From assembly GCA_028278085.1 (NCBI GenBank), contig JANQFB010000325.1:1-50745 (forward strand): 50,745 nucleotides of DNA, given 5' to 3'. The stretch comes from Chitinophagales bacterium. Lineage in GTDB: Bacteria; Bacteroidota; Bacteroidia; Chitinophagales; JANQFB01. Both the position numbers and the translations under genes were made by a program. Shown here piece by piece: positions 17,716 to 25,932 of this stretch. The number at the start of each line of letters is the position of its first letter. The first letter of the stretch is position 1. Under the pieces are notes generated by a model, which saw only the letters and a list, made by a program, of their open reading frames with translations, searched no databases and was not told where the DNA came from.

Positions 17716-19458
17716 ATGCTACTATCCCGGAACCAGATCACTACCCTGCTCGGATTTATTCGCGCACTGATCGGCTATAACCGGTGGCAGGTGCTCCAGT
17801 CTTTTGTGCTGCTGATCTTCATGGGGATCTCACAGGGCGTAAGTTTACTGCTGCTCATCCCCTTTTTGGCGCTGGCCGGCGTAACGGAAACGGATCAATC
17901 CGATTCCGGCCTCGCTGCCCGGGTAAAAACCGTCTTTGAACATACCGGGTTTGAGCTGAGCCTGATCAATGTATTACTGGCTTATATTTTTATTTTCAGT
18001 TGCTACGCCTTGACCCTGTATTGGCAAAGCATCGTCAACACACAATTGATACAGGGTTTTACCAGGCAATTGCGGAATAAGTTGCACCAGGCCTTTATCG
18101 AGGCCAAATGGCTGTTTATTACCCAAATCCGAACGGCTGATGTGGCCAATTTGTTGGTGAAAGAAACCGGGAAAACCGGATCCAGCACTCAGCTTTTGAT
18201 CCGGCTAATTACACAGTTCATTTTAGCGCTTGTTCATATAGGGTTAGCATTGGTATTATCCTGGCAGCTAACATTGATGGCCCTTGCCGGGATCCTTGTG
18301 CTGATCCTCATACAGCGGTCCATTATGCGCGCGGCTTATGAAAGCGGCGAAGGAAGCTATTTGAACCATAAAGTCCTTTTTTCGATGATCAGCGAGCATT
18401 TGAACGGATTAAAGCTGGTTAAGGGCTATGGCTCGGAGGAGCGACATCACCGGCAGTATAACGAGATCACTAAAAGAGTTAAAGATCATGCCAACCGTTT
18501 TCAATATTCCGGAGCCAGGTCCAAACTTGTCTTTGACATTGGAGGGGTCTTGTTGATCAGCGCATTTTTTTATGCGGCATTGGTATTTTGGAAGATCCCG
18601 GTGATCGAATTATTGTTGATCGTATACATCTTTGCCCGGTTGCTGCCTCGATTCTCCACGATGATGACCATGTACAATGGTTTATTGAATAATATGCCTT
18701 CCTTTGATGCCATCGAGGATATGTGGGTCCGGTTCCGCGAGAACCGGGAAAATATCTCACAAGCCGTTCCGGAACCACTGGCTTGCAAAAAGGAGATCCT
18801 CCTGGAGGGTGTCTCTTTCCGCTACGAAGCCGGTCAGCCCATCCTTACCGGGATCGACTTGAAGATACCTGCCAATCAAACGATTGCCCTCACCGGGCCT
18901 TCCGGATCCGGTAAAACCACTTTGTCAGACCTGATCATGGGATTGTTACAACCGGATCAGGGTTCGATCAAAGTTGATGGAACGGATATTAGTGGCTCCG
19001 CTGGCTGGCGGCAGGCGATCGGTTATGTGCCCCAGGATGGTTTCCTGTTTCATGATACGATCAGGGCCAACCTGCTTTGGGCAAATCCCCAAGCCACGAC
19101 CGAAGCGCTGTGGGAAGCCCTGGAAAATGCCTCTGCCCGATCCTTTGTCGAGCAATTGAAAGATGGGATCGACACGGTAGTTGGCGATAAAGGCGTCAGG
19201 CTCTCCGGGGGGGAGCGACAGCGAATTGCTTTAGCCCGGGCGCTGGTACGAAAGCCCACGCTGCTGGTGCTGGATGAAGCGACCAGTAATCTGGATGATC
19301 AAAACGAGACCCATATCCGTAAAGCCATCCGAGATCTACACCGGAAAATGACCATTCTACTCATTGCCCACCGGTCAACGTTGATAGATGATGCCGATCA
19401 AACGGTTGTGCTGGAACAAGGCAGGGTGAAGGAAATCGTAGGTTCTTACACCCTTTGA
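17716..19458 (+). CDS. ABC exporter: fused permease and ATPase
   Basis: A 580-residue half-transporter. The N-terminal ~320 residues are a six-helix exporter membrane domain (e.g. LQSFVLLIFMGISQGVSLLL, VLLAYIFIFSCYALTL, FILALVHIGLALVLSWQLTL, GGVLLISAFFYAALVFW). The C-terminal ATPase has Walker A GPSGSGKTT at 394-402, signature LSGGERQRIALARAL from 496, Walker B LLVLDEATSNLD from 516 and an H-loop IAHRST near 550. It should work as a homodimer in the inner membrane, exporting a lipid, peptide or drug. MsbA/lipid-linked types are close in layout, but no substrate can be assigned. It stands alone in its orientation. Confidence 0.92.
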   Translation: MLLSRNQITTLLGFIRALIGYNRWQVLQSFVLLIFMGISQGVSLLLLIPFLALAGVTETDQSDSGLAARVKTVFEHTGFELSLINVLLAYIFIFSCYALTLYWQSIVNTQLIQGFTRQLRNKLHQAFIEAKWLFITQIRTADVANLLVKETGKTGSSTQLLIRLITQFILALVHIGLALVLSWQLTLMALAGILVLILIQRSIMRAAYESGEGSYLNHKVLFSMISEHLNGLKLVKGYGSEERHHRQYNEITKRVKDHANRFQYSGARSKLVFDIGGVLLISAFFYAALVFWKIPVIELLLIVYIFARLLPRFSTMMTMYNGLLNNMPSFDAIEDMWVRFRENRENISQAVPEPLACKKEILLEGVSFRYEAGQPILTGIDLKIPANQTIALTGPSGSGKTTLSDLIMGLLQPDQGSIKVDGTDISGSAGWRQAIGYVPQDGFLFHDTIRANLLWANPQATTEALWEALENASARSFVEQLKDGIDTVVGDKGVRLSGGERQRIALARALVRKPTLLVLDEATSNLDDQNETHIRKAIRDLHRKMTILLIAHRSTLIDDADQTVVLEQGRVKEIVGSYTL

Positions 19459-19582
19459 GGCCATCTACTGCCGGCTGGACAATTGCGGAAGCGGATGAAA
19501 CCTTCCTTTGTTCTGGTCGTATTGTAGGAAATACAAATCCTCCGAATATTCGATTGGCAAAAAATCGAAAACCACAACAGCC

Positions 19583-20782
19583 ATGAATATTCGAGGATCT
19601 TCATCAACAATTTTATTGCACCATTCTTTAATAGCTGCTATCGGCTTATTGCTCCTACTCCCGAATACCGCTGAGGCACAAACCGTTATCTGGGCAGAAG
19701 ATTTTGCCTGGTATTCCGATGGAACCAACAAGGGCTTTAATGGAAGATGGACCAGCACCTGCGGAGGATGTTTGGATCCCGGAGACTGGTTCGATGTCAG
19801 ATCAGGCATGATCCAGGCTGCAGACGTCAATGACTGGTCGGTCTGGGAATCGGAAGTCATTGATATATCCGCATGGACAACGGTGGATTTTCAACTGGAT
19901 GCCATTGAATGGGGCGATATAGAAGGGCCTGATCTTTGTGCTTCCTGTGGTAAGGATATCGACTATTTCGATGTTTATTACAGCGTTGATGGAGGACCCT
20001 ATCAAATGATCGTCAATTGGAATGGTAATGGCTGGGTCGGTGGCTCGTATGGAAATCATACCCTGACCGGCGACCGGTATGCCGGATCGATTGCTACTGG
20101 CGATTGGACTACCACCACTATTTCTCAAAGCGGCCTCGCCGGAAAAACCTTACAGATCAAGGTCGAGATCCGTAATTCCGAAAGTGTCGAATTGATAAAT
20201 CTGGATAATGTTATTGTTCAGGGGAATATCATCCTCCCGATCGAACTGATCTCCTTTACCGGCGAACCCATGGACCAGGGGACAAAAATAAGCTGGACCA
20301 CGGGATCGAATATCGATATCGATTATTATGTGCTGGAAAAAAGTGAGACCGGGCAGGACTTCCGGGAGATCCACCGCGTTTATGTAGCAGGGGATTCACA
20401 CGATACCCAAGCATTCCGGTATGATGATCCGGCGCCGATCAAGGGAGATGCTTATTATCGTTTGCATTGGGTGGAACATCATGGAAACATCGAATATGGC
20501 CCTACCATCCTGGTTAAAGGGAAACCTGCTGCTGACCTGTTGGTCTATCCAAACCTTGCCCGTAACGATATCACCGTTGATCTGCCGGAAGGCTGGTCAA
20601 ATGAGCTTACCCACCTGCGTATTTTCAATATCCAGGGTGCTTTACAATATGCTGGGGCAAAATCACCGGGTATAAATGGCAAAAGGGTTTCACTCGACAT
20701 TTCAGATCTTGCTGCCGGCCATTACCTCTTGCTTGCCGAAAACCACGGACAAGTGATGACCAGTATGATTGTTAAGCAATAG
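19583..20782 (+). CDS. Secreted protein with T9SS type A sorting domain
   Basis: 399 residues from ATG 19583. An upstream TTG in frame (19508) would put 25 charged residues before the signal peptide, so ATG is preferred. Signal peptide: LIAAIGLLLLLPNTAEAQ. The N-terminal half looks like a beta-sandwich binding module with Cys pairs (STCGGCLDPGDWFDV, PDLCASCGKDIDYFDVYYSV). Then comes a spacer typical of T9SS cargo (LPIELISFTGEPMDQGTKIS ... YYVLEKSETGQDFREI), and the last ~75 residues form the sorting domain (DLLVYPNLARNDITVDLP, LDISDLAAGHYLLLAEN). No catalytic domain is seen; it probably acts at the cell surface as a binding or adhesion protein. Confidence 0.8.
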   Translation: MNIRGSSSTILLHHSLIAAIGLLLLLPNTAEAQTVIWAEDFAWYSDGTNKGFNGRWTSTCGGCLDPGDWFDVRSGMIQAADVNDWSVWESEVIDISAWTTVDFQLDAIEWGDIEGPDLCASCGKDIDYFDVYYSVDGGPYQMIVNWNGNGWVGGSYGNHTLTGDRYAGSIATGDWTTTTISQSGLAGKTLQIKVEIRNSESVELINLDNVIVQGNIILPIELISFTGEPMDQGTKISWTTGSNIDIDYYVLEKSETGQDFREIHRVYVAGDSHDTQAFRYDDPAPIKGDAYYRLHWVEHHGNIEYGPTILVKGKPAADLLVYPNLARNDITVDLPEGWSNELTHLRIFNIQGALQYAGAKSPGINGKRVSLDISDLAAGHYLLLAENHGQVMTSMIVKQ

Positions 20783-20917
20783 TCCTTCGACCGGTATCAA
20801 TTTTCGTTATCATAGCTAAGGGAATATACTGCCAACTCGTCCAAGTGTATACAAGCAGAAACCATACTTATCGGAACAAAGAGTCTGTGAACATGTGTTC
20901 CTGCAAGGTTTGTTCAT

Positions 20918-21310
20918 TTACCCGGCAGTAGCTTTTCCCATTTTCCGCAACAGCCACCAATGGCTACCAAAGAGTATAACACAGATCCCGATTATCAGGC
21001 AACTCACGATAATAGTCCGGTATGATCGGTGTTGCACGGATCTGATCTTGTCAGCTTTAGCGGCATCGTACATGACGAGTAAAGCCTCATCATCCGGGAT
21101 ATAGGCCTGATCCTTTTGAGAGGATTTAAGCGCATCCATTTTAAAATTCTCAAAGGAGGTCAGTTTCAACTCATAGGACCCCGAATGTAAAGGGTTGCTG
21201 CGATCAATGACAGCCGATACAAGGCTTGAAGTCGATATGATAACGGTAATGACGGTGACGATGCAGATAATAACGGCATAGACCTGGATGATCTTTTGTC
21301 TTTTTTCCAT
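20918..21310 (-). CDS. Small membrane protein of unknown function
   Basis: 130 residues with two membrane helices: residues ~8-35 (IIQVYAVIICIVTVITVIIS) and ~98-115 (YRTIIVSCLIIGICVILFGS). Between them is a charged segment of about 60 residues (DRSNPLHSGSYELKLTSFEN, DEALLVMYDAAKADKIRSVQ). No family is recognised. The ATG at 21310 faces a MITE-like repeat about 50 bp away. Its 3' end lies 135 bp from the convergent T9SS gene. Confidence 0.6.
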   Translation of the reverse strand: MEKRQKIIQVYAVIICIVTVITVIISTSSLVSAVIDRSNPLHSGSYELKLTSFENFKMDALKSSQKDQAYIPDDEALLVMYDAAKADKIRSVQHRSYRTIIVSCLIIGICVILFGSHWWLLRKMGKATAG

Positions 21311-21657
21311 GTTGTTGGTTTTAGAAGGAGGCTGTCTTCAAAAGGTTGTTAATAGTTCACTTGATAAAAATTTGACACCAACCTGCCCGCCGTACATATG
21401 TACTATGGCAGGCGGGTATTCCCTTCCTATGGAAGGGTGTAGGGATGGGTTAATTAACACATCCGTCAAATTTTTGTCAATTTTCTTTTTTAGCAGTCTC
21501 AAATGGTTAATCAATCAATTATCAGGGTCCAAACTTAACCGCCAGGGGTCGTTTATGCAATCCAGTTTTTAAAAATTACGGACTTTAAAAAATCCAATAT
21601 TTCGTATCTTTATGAGTAAATACAATTATTTAGGTCAATAATTACGGATTTTTAAAA
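21311..21657. other. Divergent gene-free stretch with a MITE-like repeat
   Basis: It lies between the small membrane protein (minus) and the 505-residue protein (plus). The repeat at 21361-21480 fills the middle. The right part (21541-21657) is very AT-rich, with a weak promoter-like TATCTTTA at 21605-21612 (last base off the TAnnTTTG consensus) about 45 bp before the ATG at 21658. Confidence 0.5.
21361..21480. repeat. MITE-like element with 16-bp terminal inverted repeats
   Basis: TTGATAAAAATTTGAC at 21361-21376 is inverted at 21465-21480 (reverse complement TTGACAAAAATTTGAC, one mismatch; 11 inner bases perfect). The 88-bp interior has CCTGCC (21382-21387) paired with GGCAGG, the perfect 12-bp palindrome GTACATATGTAC, and the hairpin CCCTTCC-TAT-GGAAGGG at about 21421-21437. 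It has no coding capacity. No clear target-site duplication is visible in the flanks. Confidence 0.6.
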
Positions 21658-23175
21658 ATGGATCATTTAGTTCAGGTTATTCATAGTTTGTCTCCCGATG
21701 ATCAAAAAGCATTTCCGGGTTTCATTAACCGTCTGAGGAAAAAAAACAATCGCAAAGACCTTGAATTGTATCATTTGGTATTGCAACATGATTCGGAAAA
21801 TGCGAACCCTATTGTAGAGCACCTTTATAAAAGATCCCCGAACAAAGCACAGAAAGAAGCCTATTATGCCAACCGGAAAAGGTTGTTACGCCACCTGAGT
21901 GATTTCATCATTATCCGCAGCCAAACCACTGATCCCAGCAAAGCAGCCTCTATCCTGGGAAAGATCAACCTGGCCAGGTATTTATTTGAAAACGATGATC
22001 CCGGCCTGGGTTGGAAATACCTAATAGAAGCAGAAGACCAGGCGATAAACGGTGAGCATTATGACCTGTTGAATTCCATTTACAACTTGCAGATCGAAAA
22101 TTACAGCCCCAAGTGCAGGCAGGAACTAACCGTGATCATCGACAAACGGATGCGCAACAAACAGATGGAGGATGCGTTGGAACGGGCCAATATTGCTTGT
22201 GCGGTAGTCAAACAGCAGCTTGAGAAATATCGCCTGCAACCGACACCCATCGACTTTGAAAAGCTGGTCAAAGAGATCCTGCAAACCTACGCCTTGGATG
22301 AACTGGTGTCCACCCGCCCGCGACTGCTTTATAAGATCATTTCCATCAGCCGTTCAGCTATTTTGGCTAAAAAAGATTTTTATGCCTTTGAGCCCTACCT
22401 GATCAGCCAATATAAAATGCTGGCCAATAATGGCTTTAACCCCAGTCAGCGGGAAACCCAACTAGGATTCCTATACATGATCGCACACACCCTTTACCGA
22501 AACCGGAAATTTGAGGAAAGCAGCCGCTACCTGGCAGAACTGCAGGCGCTTTTATTGATGGCTTCCAAGGGGCAGCAAGCCCGGTATTATCCCCGCTATA
22601 TCCAGTTGCTGGCTGCCAACAAGGTTTTCGGAGGGGCTTTACCGGAAGGGATCCGGTTGCTGACCGATGCCCTGGCTGATCCTAAAATTAAGTTGTCTCA
22701 CCAGGATCGATTGAATATGCTGGTCAACCTGGGCGTTTACCATTTTCAGCAGGATGACCTGGATTTGGTTCACCAATGCTTTTTGGAGATTAACCATTCC
22801 GACGGTTGGTGTACCAAGATCATGGGAAGCGAATGGGTGCTCAAAAAGAATTTCATGGAAGTCATGCTGTATTTCGATCTGGAGTTGACCGACCTGGCCG
22901 AAAGTCGTATACGGTCCATCGAGCGCAAATTCAAACCCCTTTTCGATTCCCCCAACTACGGCAAAGCAGCCACCTTTCTGCGGCTACTCAAACAAGTGAT
23001 CCAGGATCCCAACCAACTAAAAGACCCTGGGTTTCAAAACCGTGTGGATACCTCTTTCGAATGGTTACCCCTGGAACAGGAAGATCTGCAGGAGATGGCC
23101 TTTTATGCCTGGCTAAAATCAAAAATGCAACAACGGCCCTACCGGGAAGTATTGTTGGAGTTGGCGAAGGGGTGA
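21658..23175 (+). CDS. Helical-repeat protein of unknown function
   Basis: 505 residues, cytoplasmic by appearance (no signal peptide or membrane helix). It opens with IHSLSPDDQKAFPGFINRLR and continues as a long series of amphipathic helices that look like degenerate TPR/SEL1 repeats (FEESSRYLAELQALLLMASK, HFQQDDLDLVHQCFLEINHS, YFDLELTDLAESRIRSIERK). Proteins of this kind recur in Saprospiria-type genomes, but I know no function for them. The stop at 23175 is 30 bp from the stop of phosphatase 3, so the two converge. Confidence 0.7.
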   Translation: MDHLVQVIHSLSPDDQKAFPGFINRLRKKNNRKDLELYHLVLQHDSENANPIVEHLYKRSPNKAQKEAYYANRKRLLRHLSDFIIIRSQTTDPSKAASILGKINLARYLFENDDPGLGWKYLIEAEDQAINGEHYDLLNSIYNLQIENYSPKCRQELTVIIDKRMRNKQMEDALERANIACAVVKQQLEKYRLQPTPIDFEKLVKEILQTYALDELVSTRPRLLYKIISISRSAILAKKDFYAFEPYLISQYKMLANNGFNPSQRETQLGFLYMIAHTLYRNRKFEESSRYLAELQALLLMASKGQQARYYPRYIQLLAANKVFGGALPEGIRLLTDALADPKIKLSHQDRLNMLVNLGVYHFQQDDLDLVHQCFLEINHSDGWCTKIMGSEWVLKKNFMEVMLYFDLELTDLAESRIRSIERKFKPLFDSPNYGKAATFLRLLKQVIQDPNQLKDPGFQNRVDTSFEWLPLEQEDLQEMAFYAWLKSKMQQRPYREVLLELAKG

Positions 23176-23205
23176 ATGGAAGTCAGGTACCTGCACGGTC
23201 TGGCG

Positions 23206-25362
23206 CTATACCCGCACTCCAAAAATGCAGATATCGTCAAGCTGCTCCAAACCTCCTCTCCACTTTTCGAAAATGTCGTTCAGCATGATCAGTTGGTCAT
23301 TCATTGGAGAATTTTGAACGGAAAGTAATGATTCTCTAAATCGCTTTGCCGTGTATTTTTTATTGTTGGGCCCACCAAACTGGTCCATAAAACCATCACT
23401 GAAGAGATACAGGGAATCACCCTGCTCAATTGGGACTTCAATGGTATCAAATGGTATTTCTTCCAGGTAAATGCCAATAGGTTGCCGATTGGCTTTCGTT
23501 TCAAACAATTCCCCGTTCCTGATTAAATAAAGTGGATTATAAGCGCCCGAGAATTGAAGTTCGTTCGTTTTTCTATCCCAAACACATAAGGCAATGTCCA
23601 TTCCATCCTTCACTCCCGTTTCGGATGGCTTGCCCGCCGAAACTTCTGTGGAGGAGGGCAATGCCTTGGTCCTTTCATCCGTTCCGGCGGCATGACCCAG
23701 ATCCTTTTTAATGGAATCTCTTAATTGGTTCAGGATCTCACCTGACTTTGTAATCCCCTTCTCGATCACAATTTCATTAAGCAAGCTGGATCCGATCATA
23801 GACATAAATGCCCCCGGTACACCATGACCGGTACAATCCGCCGTTGCCCAAATCACCTTATTGTCGGTAGTTTCATGCAGCCAGTAGAAGTCTCCGCTGA
23901 CAACATCTTTTGGTCTGAACAACACAAAATAATTATCACCTGAACTATTGCTTCCGAATGTCCTGTGCAAATCTTCATTAGAAGGTAAAATGGCCTCTTG
24001 GATCTTTTGGGCATACTTGATACTATCTGTGATATTGCGGTTCTTTTCATCCACTATTTCCTTTTGAGCAGTGATCACTTTCTTTTGCTGTTGGGTAACC
24101 CTGTAACGGCTGAATAAGAATATGGAAAAGATGATCACCAACGCCAATCCTGCTCCAACAGACCAAATGGCTAATCGTTGCCGCTTTACCTTTTCCTTAT
24201 TCGCTAATTCTTGTTTGTCTTTCTCCGCTTGCAGCAGGCTTTCTTTTTTATCGAATTCATATTTCATTTGCTGGGTAATGGTGGCTTTTTGTGTTTTTTC
24301 ATTGATAATGCTGTCACGCATTTGGATGTGTAATCGATACATTTCAAATGCACTTTGATAATCCCGCTCCCGGTTTGCAATGCTGTTCATCAATTTAGCC
24401 GCATCTCTTATACTCTCCGGGAAATTGGTTTCAAAACTTAAAGTCAGTGCTTCTTTCCCCGATTTTTTAGCCGCTTCAACCTTCCCAAGCGCCAGTTGTA
24501 TCGATCCGAGTTTGATGAGACTTTTGGCAATAGCATCTTTATCTTCAATTTTCCTGCTGATCGCTAATGATTGTAGTAAATAGTCGATCGCTTTTGTGGT
24601 ATCCTTTTTCATGGCCATTAACACACCGATATTGGCCAGGAAACTGGATTCGCCATCCAGATCTTCCATTTTTTGGGCTATTCCCATGGCTTTTTGGGTA
24701 TATACCAGCGCTTCATCATATTGTCCCAGATCACGGTATATCGTACCAATATTGTTCAGGGAAATGGCAATACCTTTAGCATCATCAATTTCTTCCCGGA
24801 TCTTGAGGCTTTTTTTATAATAATCCAGGGCAAGCCTGGTATCTCCTTGCCCATCGTGTATGATGCCTAAATTATTCAGCGCTATAGCGACATTTTTGCG
24901 TTCTCCCAATTCTTCCATGGTTTGCAGCGTTTGATGAAAATATTGAATGGCAGAAGCAATATCACCTTGGTTTTTATAAATGATCGCTATATTATTTAAG
25001 CAAATGGCTTTTCCCTTTTTATTGTTGAGTGCTTGCTTTATAACCAGTTCTTTTTTTAAATATTCCAGGGCTAAAACGATATCGCCTTTATTCGTGAATA
25101 AATAACCCAACCACCCATAACATTCGGAGATACCTTCCCGGTAATTCAATTGTTGAGCAATAAGCAAGGCTTGCTCGCAAAATAGAATAGCCGTATCAGG
25201 ATTTGACAAATAATAGCTGTTTGCCTTTTCGATCAGTGACTTTACTGTTGACGTATCCTCTTTTTGAGTGGTGGGGATATCTGGTGGCGTTTGCGCACTG
25301 GCAATCCTAAGGGTGGCCATTAGCCCACACCAAAAAAATGCAATATAGAATGTAATTCTCAC
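23206..25362 (-). CDS. TPR-containing SpoIIE/PP2C-family protein phosphatase (copy 3)
   Basis: 718 residues, GTG start at 25362 directly before a signal peptide (ITFYIAFFWCGLMATLRIAS). About seven well-formed TPRs cover 60-330 (DIASAIQYFHQTLQTMEELG, DTRLALDYYKKSLKIREEID, QYDEALVYTQKAMGIAQKME). They are followed by a membrane helix near 395-417 (LAIWSVGAGLALVIIFSIFL), a coiled linker and a SpoIIE phosphatase with VSGDFYW, TADCTGHGVPGAFMS, DGMDIAL, YLFSDGFMDQFGG and DDICIFGVRV. It is closer to copy 2 than to copy 1, including a shared Ser/Thr-rich insert before DGMD (ALPSSTEVSAGKPSETGVK). Confidence 0.88.
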   Translation of the reverse strand: MRITFYIAFFWCGLMATLRIASAQTPPDIPTTQKEDTSTVKSLIEKANSYYLSNPDTAILFCEQALLIAQQLNYREGISECYGWLGYLFTNKGDIVLALEYLKKELVIKQALNNKKGKAICLNNIAIIYKNQGDIASAIQYFHQTLQTMEELGERKNVAIALNNLGIIHDGQGDTRLALDYYKKSLKIREEIDDAKGIAISLNNIGTIYRDLGQYDEALVYTQKAMGIAQKMEDLDGESSFLANIGVLMAMKKDTTKAIDYLLQSLAISRKIEDKDAIAKSLIKLGSIQLALGKVEAAKKSGKEALTLSFETNFPESIRDAAKLMNSIANRERDYQSAFEMYRLHIQMRDSIINEKTQKATITQQMKYEFDKKESLLQAEKDKQELANKEKVKRQRLAIWSVGAGLALVIIFSIFLFSRYRVTQQQKKVITAQKEIVDEKNRNITDSIKYAQKIQEAILPSNEDLHRTFGSNSSGDNYFVLFRPKDVVSGDFYWLHETTDNKVIWATADCTGHGVPGAFMSMIGSSLLNEIVIEKGITKSGEILNQLRDSIKKDLGHAAGTDERTKALPSSTEVSAGKPSETGVKDGMDIALCVWDRKTNELQFSGAYNPLYLIRNGELFETKANRQPIGIYLEEIPFDTIEVPIEQGDSLYLFSDGFMDQFGGPNNKKYTAKRFRESLLSVQNSPMNDQLIMLNDIFEKWRGGLEQLDDICIFGVRV
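23619..23659. repeat. REP-like repeat inside phosphatase 3
   Basis: The second copy of the 41-bp repeat seen at 15707-15747 (three mismatches), again in frame directly before the DGMD block. Here the palindrome arms are GCCCGCC and GGAGGGC, one mismatch from perfect. Confidence 0.65.
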
Positions 25363-25565
25363 TGGCCTTTCCGGATCAGATCCACCGTATAGGTTTTGGT
25401 AAATCTTAATAAAAGTCCGGATTTTTCCAAATTTATCCTATTACTGCCAGTACTGCTAAAGCAATCGGTCCACCTGCCTGACAAATCAGGAAACCCCGGG
25501 CTCGCCCGGAAGTGAAAAAGAAAAATGCGTAAAATGGCCTCCCCAAATATATGCCGCATAAAAAC

Positions 25566-25597
25566 AAAAAGCCCTTTCTGGATCGACAAGGCTTTTT
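25566..25597. terminator. Terminator hairpin in the first tandem unit
   Basis: AAAAAGCC (25566-25573) pairs with GGCTTTTT (25590-25597); 8-bp stem with T-run. It is a diverged copy of the perfect hairpin 113 bp to the right. Confidence 0.65.
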
Positions 25598-25678
25598 CTA
25601 CTTTTATGCAGGGCTTGTCCTGAAGTGAAAAAGAAAAATGCGTAAAATGGCCACTCCAAATATATACCGCATAAAAAT

Positions 25679-25710
25679 AAAAAGCCTTGACTTTTACGAC
25701 AAGGCTTTTT
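25679..25710. terminator. Perfect 11-bp terminator hairpin, original tRNA-Glu terminator
   Basis: AAAAAGCCTTG (25679-25689) pairs perfectly with CAAGGCTTTTT (25700-25710) around a 10-nt loop, with A/T tails that let it work on both strands. It ends 11 bp from the att repeat. Read on the minus strand, it would sit just after the tRNA 3' end in an uninterrupted chromosome. Confidence 0.8.
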
Positions 25711-25720
25711 CTACTTCAGG

Positions 25721-25743
25721 GCAGCCCCTAGGAGAATCGAACT
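25721..25743. other. Left attachment site: copy of the tRNA-Glu 3' end
   Basis: 23 bp identical to 32029-32051, beginning GCAGCCCCTAGGAGAATC. It covers the discriminator base, the 3' acceptor strand and part of the T-arm of the tRNA. The flanking bases differ on both sides. The remainder of a tRNA is absent here, so this is an att remnant and not a gene. Confidence 0.9.
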
Positions 25744-25853
25744 ATCATTATTCACCATTATCAATTCATATCAAAAATGCAGGATAATCGCTTGTTATAG
25801 CTTAATTTAGGAATTAAGAGTAATAAAGAGAAATAAGATTTGATCAATAAAAA

Positions 25854-25873
25854 GTGTCCCCTATACTGTCCCC
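25854..25873. promoter_or_regulatory. Probable integrase arm-type sites, left end
   Basis: GTGTCCCC at 25854-25861 and CTGTCCCC at 25866-25873 are direct repeats spaced by 12 bp. A matching pair with the same 12-bp spacing lies near the right end (31953-31972). The two sets lie 111 bp and 57 bp inside the att repeats. Confidence 0.6.
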
Positions 25874-25900
25874 TGGTTAAAATTTTGTTTATCTTTATTG

Positions 25901-25916
25901 TACCTCATTGATAACC
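25901..25916 (+). promoter_or_regulatory. Shared leader motif upstream of the integrase
   Basis: TACCTCATTGATAACC, ending 16 bp before the ATG. Close copies lie before the unknown gene at 27251 (CTCATTGATACCCC, 27231-27244) and before the Rep-like gene (TACCTCATTGATTAACC, 28445-28461), each ending six bases before an ATG. A weaker copy (TACCTCAATTTTGG, 28059-28072) precedes the Xis-like gene. Confidence 0.6.
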
Positions 25917-25932
25917 TTTAATTCATACAGTT

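Larger units (their letters stand above)
25363..25720. other. Gene-free stretch left of the integrated element
   Basis: It contains a GC-rich palindrome CCGGGCTCGCCCGG (25496-25509), then a tandem repeat (25497-25720) described separately. A minus-strand frame at 25359-25589 runs through the repeat and looks like chance. The promoter of phosphatase 3 should lie near 25363-25450, but no exact TAnnTTTG is visible there. Confidence 0.5.
25497..25720. repeat. Two tandem ~113-bp units, each with a terminator and promoter-like box
   Basis: The units start with GAAGTGAAAAAGAAAAATGC at 25509 and 25622, a period of 113 bp, and differ by scattered substitutions. Each carries an AAAAAGCC...GGCTTTTT hairpin and, on the minus strand, TATATTTG just past it. 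The second unit ends where the att repeat begins, so before the element came in it lay immediately after the tRNA-Glu gene. Confidence 0.75.

Noticed and set aside
25359..25589. 76-codon minus-strand frame near the tandem repeat
   Set aside because: It runs through the repeat units and the GC palindrome; better explained as non-coding.
25497..25720. CRISPR array
   Set aside because: Only two units of about 113 bp, with no regular spacers and no cas genes; they are tandem terminator units.
25721..25743. Possible second tRNA gene
   Set aside because: Only the 3' end is present; no anticodon arm or D-arm follows, so it is the att copy.
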